From Pseudacidobacterium sp036264445 (lineage in GTDB: Bacteria; Acidobacteriota; Terriglobia; Terriglobales; Acidobacteriaceae), in contig DATAQW010000356.1 of assembly GCA_036264445.1 (NCBI GenBank), forward strand, positions 1 through 18,152: a stretch of DNA of 18,152 bases, given 5' to 3'. The notes below the pieces were generated by a model. It made no database searches. It was not told the DNA's origin and worked only from the letters and a program-made list of their open reading frames with translations. Of this stretch, positions 13,527-18,152 are shown one piece after another; position 1 is the first letter of the stretch; every line of letters starts with the position of its first letter. Position numbers and translations under genes: made by a program.

Positions 13527-14714
13527 TTGAAACACATCGCCATTCTCGGCTCAACCGGATCGATTGGGACCAGCACCCTCAGTATCATTGAAAGCTATCC
13601 TGACCGCTTTGCTGTGGCTTCGCTGGCGGCTGGCCATAACATTGAAGCAGCTTTTGAACAGTGCGTGCGCTGGCGGCCTCGTGTGGTTTCTGTTGCGACA
13701 GAAGAACTGGCCACTGATCTTTCTGCGCGATTGAAGAGCGCTGGCGTTTCCGGGATCGAAGTTACTTATGGAACTGAAGGCACAGTGCGTGTTGCTACTC
13801 TGCCCGAGGTGGACTTTGTTGTTTCAGCGATAGTAGGCGTTGCCGGACTCGAAGCAACCTATGCCGCCGTAGAAGCGGGTAAGGCTATTGGTCTCGCGAA
13901 TAAAGAGGCGATGGTGGCTGCAGGAGAAATCTTAACGGCAGCCGCACGCGCGAAGAATGTGCCGCTTCTGCCCATTGATTCCGAGCACAATGCTGTTCAC
14001 CAATGCATGCGTGCTGGCGAGAAGCGGGAAATTCGCCGCGTCTGGCTGACCGCTTCCGGCGGGCCATTCCGCATGCTCCCTTTGGACCGCTTCGAATCGA
14101 TCACTGTTGAGCAGGCTCTCAAGCATCCCACATGGGTGATGGGGCGGCGCATCACGATTGATTCAGCAACGATGCTGAACAAGGGGCTGGAGATCATCGA
14201 AGCGTGCCGGCTTTTTAATCTACCCCCGTCTGCAGTGAAGGTGACGATACATCCGCAATCAACAGTACATTCGCTGGTCGAATACATCGACGGAAGCATC
14301 CTGGCGCAGATTTCTGTCACAGACATGCGGCTGCCGATCCTCTATGCAATGAGTTATCCGGAGCGCGTTGCGTCTGACCTGACCTTCGATATGGCAGCGC
14401 TGGGCCAACTCAATTTCGAGCCGCCGGATTTTGCACGTTTTCCATGTCTTCGCCTCGCATATGAGGCGGCGGAAAAGGGTGGCGCTCATTGCATTGCACT
14501 TAACGCCGCCGACGAAATTGCCGTGGAAGCATTCCTGAATAAAGGCATCCCTTTTACTGGGATAGCGCGTACAATAGAACAAGTACTGCAGGCTACCCCC
14601 GAGGCACATCCTGCGACCATTCGTGAGGTCCTAGCATCGGATTATAGGGCGCGCGAAATGGCCCGGGAGGCTCTGGTCAGGGCCGGTCATGAAGTAATTG
14701 CTCCCCGATTCTGA
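13527..14714 (+). CDS. dxr: 1-deoxy-D-xylulose 5-phosphate reductoisomerase
   Basis: Dxr (IspC) converts DXP to 2-C-methyl-D-erythritol 4-phosphate with NADPH, the committed step of the MEP isoprenoid pathway. The 395-residue protein has the NADPH motif GSTGSIGTSTL (8-18), LANKEAMVAAG, the metal-binding D151 and E153 in PIDSEHNAVHQCM, LTASGGPFR, and HPTWVMGRRITIDSATMLNKGLEIIEA with the third metal ligand E222. Length and motifs match active enzymes. No ATG exists near the expected N-terminus; TTG 13527 gives the standard beginning KHIAILGSTG, with AGGAG overlapping the DinB-like stop 13 nt upstream. A TTG at 13473 would overlap that gene. The product feeds UppS, so the pathway is represented on both sides of the window. 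Confidence 0.96.
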   Translation: MKHIAILGSTGSIGTSTLSIIESYPDRFAVASLAAGHNIEAAFEQCVRWRPRVVSVATEELATDLSARLKSAGVSGIEVTYGTEGTVRVATLPEVDFVVSAIVGVAGLEATYAAVEAGKAIGLANKEAMVAAGEILTAAARAKNVPLLPIDSEHNAVHQCMRAGEKREIRRVWLTASGGPFRMLPLDRFESITVEQALKHPTWVMGRRITIDSATMLNKGLEIIEACRLFNLPPSAVKVTIHPQSTVHSLVEYIDGSILAQISVTDMRLPILYAMSYPERVASDLTFDMAALGQLNFEPPDFARFPCLRLAYEAAEKGGAHCIALNAADEIAVEAFLNKGIPFTGIARTIEQVLQATPEAHPATIREVLASDYRAREMAREALVRAGHEVIAPRF

Positions 14715-14743
14715 CGCCCGCTAACAGGTTTTCTTAAAAGACA

Positions 14744-16117
14744 ATGCCTTTTGCTATTACTGCACTTCTTTCCATGCTCGTGGTGCTCGGCATCATGGTG
14801 CTGGTACACGAATTCGGTCACTTCATTGTGGCCAAGCTCTTCGGCGTTCGCGTCGAAGTTTTCTCCATTGGCTTCGGCACGCGCCTCTTCGGCTTCCGCC
14901 GCGGCGACACGGATTACCGCCTCAGCCTGTTGCCTCTTGGCGGCTATGTGAAGATGTCGGGTGAAAATCCTGGCGAAGTTCGCACTGGAGATCCCGGCGA
15001 ATTCGCCTCGCATCCGCGCTGGCAGCGCATCCTGATTGGGTTGGCAGGTCCCGCCGCGAACTTTGCGCTGGCGTTTGTGCTCATGACAGGCTACTACATG
15101 ATGCACAACGAGGTGGACCAGTATCTCTATGGGCCTGCCATTGTTGATTTTGTGCCGCAGAATTCGGCTGCTGCCCACGCTGGTATTCAGCCGGGCGACC
15201 GCATCATTAGGTTCGACAGAGATGTGAATCCCACGTGGGAGAAGGTGCGGATTCGCGCTGCTCTTGATGTGAACTCTTCCGTGCCGCTTACAGTTGAGCG
15301 GAACGTTGACGGGCAGACACAGCAAGTTTCCATGCAGCTTTACCTGCTTGACGGCACAAAGGGCGACGATTTCGAGGTGGAGTCGGTTGGACTAATTCCG
15401 CGTTACCAGACCGAGCCGCTGAAAGTACACGACGTGGAAGCAGGGCTCCCGGCATATAAAGCGGGGCTTAAATCCGGAGACCTGATTCAAGCGATCAACG
15501 GACAGAGTTTGCATTCAGTGCCTGCCGTAATGGCATATCTTGACCAGCTAAATGGCAAGCCTGTCACACTGGACCTGTTGCGCGACGGTAAAGCGCTCCC
15601 GCTGAACGTCACGCCAATATGGGCGGACAACGGCGCAGGAAAAATGGGCTACCGGCTTGGCTTCACTGCGTATCTGCCGCCATTCCGCGTAGAACAGTTG
15701 CCGCTGCCGCAGGCAATTCGCCACTCGGCCAGCTTTAACCTGCAGAACTCCGGCCTGATTCTCGATGTGCTGCATCGCCTCATCACACGCCAATCGAATA
15801 TGCAGCAATTAAGCGGTCCTATCGGCATTGCGCGCCAGACTGGCGAAGCAGTCTCCATGCCAGGATGGCAACCAATCATCACTCTCATGGCGCTCATCAG
15901 CCTGAACCTCGGCATCTTCAACCTGCTGCCAATTCCCATTCTCGACGGCGGGATGATTCTTCTGCTGATGATTGAAGGCACAATTCGCCGCGATCTGAAT
16001 CAGCAGTTGAAAGAGCGTATTTACCAGGTAGCATTTGTAGTGCTGGTGCTGTTTGCCGTCTTTGTAATGTTCAACGACGTTTCGAAATTCAATATCTTCT
16101 CGAAACTGAAACCGTAA
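14744..16117 (+). CDS. rseP: Site-2 intramembrane zinc metalloprotease RseP
   Basis: RseP is a membrane-embedded protease that releases transcription factors in envelope stress signalling, and cleaves signal peptide remnants in some bacteria. The 457-residue protein has the zinc motif HEFGH at H22-H26 in the first transmembrane helix, the LLPLGGYVKM strand, then two tandem PDZ domains (about residues 125-205 and 207-290; GIQPGDRIIRFD and GLKSGDLIQAINGQ). The second metal-site motif LLPIPILDGG has D401, and one more hydrophobic segment lies near the C-terminus. All catalytic residues are present. It ends the cdsA operon 29 bp after dxr, and a strong terminator follows. The substrate (for example an anti-sigma factor) is not in this window. 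Confidence 0.96.
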   Translation: MPFAITALLSMLVVLGIMVLVHEFGHFIVAKLFGVRVEVFSIGFGTRLFGFRRGDTDYRLSLLPLGGYVKMSGENPGEVRTGDPGEFASHPRWQRILIGLAGPAANFALAFVLMTGYYMMHNEVDQYLYGPAIVDFVPQNSAAAHAGIQPGDRIIRFDRDVNPTWEKVRIRAALDVNSSVPLTVERNVDGQTQQVSMQLYLLDGTKGDDFEVESVGLIPRYQTEPLKVHDVEAGLPAYKAGLKSGDLIQAINGQSLHSVPAVMAYLDQLNGKPVTLDLLRDGKALPLNVTPIWADNGAGKMGYRLGFTAYLPPFRVEQLPLPQAIRHSASFNLQNSGLILDVLHRLITRQSNMQQLSGPIGIARQTGEAVSMPGWQPIITLMALISLNLGIFNLLPIPILDGGMILLLMIEGTIRRDLNQQLKERIYQVAFVVLVLFAVFVMFNDVSKFNIFSKLKP

Positions 16118-16139
16118 CTGAAAATTGAAGAAAACGGTG

Positions 16140-16174
16140 CCCCAGGTTAGCGAAGCTAACCTGGGGTTTTTATT
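16140..16174 (+). terminator. Strong Rho-independent terminator of the cdsA-rseP operon
   Basis: CCCCAGGTTAGC (16140-16151) and GCTAACCTGGGG (16155-16166) form a perfect 12-bp stem with a GAA loop, followed by TTTTT then ATTT. It is the clearest terminator in the window. Confidence 0.95.
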
Positions 16175-16188
16175 TACACTCGTTTTTG

Positions 16189-16608
16189 ATGCCTCAATCT
16201 TCTACTGTTTCACTGCGTGTCCGTTATGCAGAAACCGACCAGATGGGCGTGGTCTATCACGCAAACTACTTTGTCTGGTTTGAAATGGGGCGTGTGGAGT
16301 TTCTACGTCAGCTAGGGTTCGATTACAAGCAAATGGAAATCGCAGACGATTGCCATCTGCCTGTAGTGGCGGCAACCTGCCGCTATAAAGCGCCCGCCCG
16401 CTATGATGATCAGCTGACGGTTGAAACTCGTATCAAGGCGATGCGGTCCGGGGTGGTCAAGTTCGTTTATCAGTTGCTGCGCCCGAACTCCGATGGTTCA
16501 CAGCTCCTGGCTGAGGCCGAAACTACGCACGTCGTCGTCGACGGCAAGATGCAGAGACGGCAGTTGCTGGAGAAATATGCGGCGGCGCTTCGTTCCGCGC
16601 TCCAATAA
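16189..16608 (+). CDS. YbgC-type acyl-CoA thioesterase (hotdog fold)
   Basis: A 139-residue hotdog thioesterase of the 4-hydroxybenzoyl-CoA thioesterase/YbgC family, which hydrolyses acyl-CoA thioesters and is often associated with the Tol-Pal envelope system. The family signature is RVRYAETDQMGVVYHANYFVWFE with catalytic Asp17 and the His at 24, matching the E. coli positions closely. Substrate specificity cannot be read from sequence. The ATG at 16189 (a TTG directly precedes it at 16186) is only 14 nt after the operon terminator's T-run and has no Shine-Dalgarno, so its message must either begin near the ATG or come from readthrough. The Tol-Pal genes are not in view. Confidence 0.93.
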   Translation: MPQSSTVSLRVRYAETDQMGVVYHANYFVWFEMGRVEFLRQLGFDYKQMEIADDCHLPVVAATCRYKAPARYDDQLTVETRIKAMRSGVVKFVYQLLRPNSDGSQLLAEAETTHVVVDGKMQRRQLLEKYAAALRSALQ

Positions 16609-16692
16609 ATAAATATTTTCAGCGCATTCGCCAATAGGATCCAAAAGCAGCCATCCTGCGGCTATACTCATTGCGACAGAGCGGAGGAGTGA

Positions 16693-17010
16693 ATGAAGCT
16701 TTCTTTTGCTTGCGCAACAATGGCTGCCGCGACGGCTCTATTGTTGACTACAGGTTGCGAAACTGGCCGGGTGAACAAAGTTCATGCAGCGTGGCAGGCC
16801 GTTTCTGATGTTACGACGACGGGCAGGCCGAGGATGGCTAATGCTGCTCAAGCGACAGGGCAGCCGCCGGTGCCGGGGTCGCCGACCGCTGCAGGTTACG
16901 ACGGTCTACAGCCGATGAACGACAACGAAGCGCGGCAAAGCCCTGGGGTAGAAGGGGGCAGGCCAATTCCATTTAACAGGCTGAAAAGGGGCGGTTTTTT
17001 GCGGCAGTAG
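16693..17010 (+). CDS. Small predicted lipoprotein, hypothetical
   Basis: A 105-residue protein with a type II signal peptide: MKLSFACATMAAATALLL then lipobox LTTGC with the lipidated Cys at residue 22. The rest is polar and rich in Pro, Gly, Asn and Gln with no recognisable domain, so a flexible outer-membrane or periplasmic lipoprotein is likely. The start has a strong Shine-Dalgarno, GGAGGAG, just upstream. TATACT (16663-16668) may be a -10 element, but no good -35 is found 17 bp upstream. It follows the thioesterase gene by 84 bp. Confidence 0.75.
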   Translation: MKLSFACATMAAATALLLTTGCETGRVNKVHAAWQAVSDVTTTGRPRMANAAQATGQPPVPGSPTAAGYDGLQPMNDNEARQSPGVEGGRPIPFNRLKRGGFLRQ

Positions 17011-17027
17011 AGAAGTGAGCAGTTATT

Positions 17028-17303
17028 CTAACGTCGATACTTGCGTTTGTTGTCGACTTTAGACCAGTACTGAAACTCGTCGGCGTAGAGTTCTCCGCTT
17101 AGATCCGATATGCGCTGCTCCATGCGTGCCTGTGCGTCCGCAATCGCCTGGTTATAAATCGCCGGTCCAATTTCTTCGATGAAGAAGTTGAGCAGTAACC
17201 CTGCAGGAAGATCACCGATGGGCTCAGGCATATTTTCCTGAAAGTAGCGTTGAATCGAAGCGATTGCATCGGCGCGGGCCTGCTTGGAGATATCGACGGT
17301 CAT
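17028..17303 (-). CDS. DUF2164 family protein
   Basis: A 91-residue cytoplasmic protein with the DUF2164 pattern: an N-terminal helix ARADAIASIQRYFQENM, then EPIGDLPAGLLLNFFIEEIGPAIYNQAI, and an amphipathic helix DAQARMEQRISDL. The C-terminus is basic (NKRKYRR). Members are small and of unknown function. The ATG at 17303 has AGAGG immediately before it and AGGAG further off. It converges with the lipoprotein gene, leaving 17 bp, and is downstream of the phosphoesterase on the same strand across a hairpin. Confidence 0.82.
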   Translation of the reverse strand: MTVDISKQARADAIASIQRYFQENMPEPIGDLPAGLLLNFFIEEIGPAIYNQAIADAQARMEQRISDLSGELYADEFQYWSKVDNKRKYRR

Positions 17304-17369
17304 CCTCTAGGTGAACTCCTACGAATGAGCTTACGCTTCCTGCCGCGATAGGAGGCCACCTTGCGGGAT

Positions 17370-17409
17370 CAGCTACTTCAGCGCTGGATTTTTCACGTTG
17401 AAGTAGCTG
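17370..17409. repeat. 14-bp inverted repeat (hairpin) between phosphoesterase and DUF2164 genes
   Basis: The arms CAGCTACTTCAGCG (17370-17383) and CGTTGAAGTAGCTG (17396-17409) pair over 14 positions with one G-T wobble, around a 12-nt loop. It starts 5 nt after the phosphoesterase stop (17415, minus). No T-run follows in either direction, so it is a weak terminator or a mRNA 3' stabiliser. Confidence 0.6.
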
Positions 17410-17414
17410 TTCAC

Positions 17415-18152
17415 TCATTTCAGACTATCGGGCAGACGCCAGCCGGTAGTCCGCTCGGATTTCAGCAGCAGGTAGAAGTCATACGTTTCATTGTCGACGC
17501 CTTGAGCGTGCACTTTTTGCGCCAGCGCCATTGCTTTAGCGCTCGTTGCTGGAGCAGGCTCCTGGCCTACCGCAAATGAGAAGTCATTGAAGCATGGCTC
17601 CCACGGTGGAGTTGGAATCACAGGCAGCGCCGGAAGCGATATATCCTGATTGCTGAGATCGAGTGCGAGCGCGAGATTGGCAATGTCGTTGGAAGCATCA
17701 CGCGCTGTAAGAGGCGGCAACTGCCAGCGCCATTCGATCAGCTTCAATACTGATGTGTGATCGTAGGTAAGGGAATTAATGCGTGGCTTTGCCGGATTTC
17801 CTTTTGAAAAAGGCGAGACGATCAGCACAGGAACGCGGCATCCGAGCAATGCTTTTCCGTCTACGAGATCAGTATCTACGCCGTTGGGAGCGGCAGCGCG
17901 TGGCGGAACAACATGATCGAAGAATCCTCCCCACTCATCCCGATTGATAATGAGGACCGTTTTCGACCAGTCAGGTCCGCCGGCGAGCGCTTCGACAACC
18001 TGCCGGAGAAAAATCTCTCCTTTGCGCAGGTCGGCGTGCGGGTGGTCGTCATTTCCTGAGCCATCGTCGAGGATCGTGAACCAGGGGTCTACGAATGATA
18101 CGGCAGGTAGTGTCCCATTAGCCGCGTCTGCAAGAAAATCATCGTAAAGGGC
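17415..18152 (-). CDS. Phosphoesterase family protein (phospholipase C / acid phosphatase type), 5' truncated by window edge
   Basis: The last 245 residues of a larger enzyme of the phosphoesterase family (phospholipase C/AcpA type), normally exported, which hydrolyses phosphate esters such as phospholipids. Frame runs from the right edge to a stop at 17415 with no start in view. Motifs include LPAVSFVDPWF, DDHPHADLRKGEIFL, the active-site segment NRDEWGGFFDHVVPP (canonical members have YDExGGxYDHV), RVPVLIVSPFSKG and YDHTSVLKLIEWRW. These are the C-terminal metal-binding portions; the N-terminal nucleophile Thr/Asn region is outside the window. NRDE replaces the usual YDE-preceding aromatic. 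Substrate is not determinable from this part. Confidence 0.9.
   Translation of the reverse strand, partial: ALYDDFLADAANGTLPAVSFVDPWFTILDDGSGNDDHPHADLRKGEIFLRQVVEALAGGPDWSKTVLIINRDEWGGFFDHVVPPRAAAPNGVDTDLVDGKALLGCRVPVLIVSPFSKGNPAKPRINSLTYDHTSVLKLIEWRWQLPPLTARDASNDIANLALALDLSNQDISLPALPVIPTPPWEPCFNDFSFAVGQEPAPATSAKAMALAQKVHAQGVDNETYDFYLLLKSERTTGWRLPDSLK

Overview
The window reads as chromosome of an acidobacterium of the Terriglobales/Acidobacteriaceae type. The clearest sign is a secreted VWFA protein of the kind described as a VWFA-related Acidobacterial domain, together with a DUF3300 protein, a secreted DinB-like protein and a moderately GC-rich base composition. This taxonomic call is inferred from gene content; no rRNA or tRNA gene was seen. 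No insertion sequence, phage, CRISPR array or toxin-antitoxin pair was recognised.

Layout. Positions 1-4144 are all on the minus strand: a truncated acyl-CoA carboxylase carboxyltransferase subunit, a family 2 glycosyltransferase, a SAM methyltransferase and an HD-domain hydrolase. A short divergent region with two inverted repeats leads to a plus-strand Zn-ribbon/XRE regulator (4323-4859), then a secreted DUF3300 protein (5066-6604) behind a palindrome-rich leader, and uppS (6686-7507), which appears to use a TTG start. A bidirectional terminator separates uppS from a convergent short-chain dehydrogenase (7636-8367). That gene is divergent from an ArsR-like regulator (8479-8868) across a near-perfect 12-bp inverted repeat, which is the best operator candidate for this pair. 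Next come a SYLF-domain protein, a minus-strand catalase-family (SrpA-like) protein and the minus-strand VWFA protein.

Positions 12117-16117 form a compact plus-strand operon: cdsA, a secreted DinB-like protein, dxr (probable TTG start) and rseP, closed by a strong Rho-independent terminator. A YbgC-type thioesterase starts only 14 nt after that terminator. It is followed by a small lipoprotein, then minus-strand DUF2164 and the 3' part of a phosphoesterase (phospholipase C/acid phosphatase family) running off the right edge.

Working together: Dxr commits carbon to isoprenoids, UppS makes the undecaprenyl carrier for peptidoglycan, CdsA makes CDP-diacylglycerol for phospholipids, and RseP is an intramembrane protease of envelope stress signalling. 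This classic envelope cluster is split here: uppS lies about 4.6 kb upstream of cdsA, with stress and accessory genes (SDR/ArsR, SYLF, catalase-like, VWFA) between. Most genes are recognisable families. The less explained parts are the regulatory palindromes, the altered dinucleotide motif of the SDR and the leader architecture of several genes. I did not find convincing evidence of a wholly new system.
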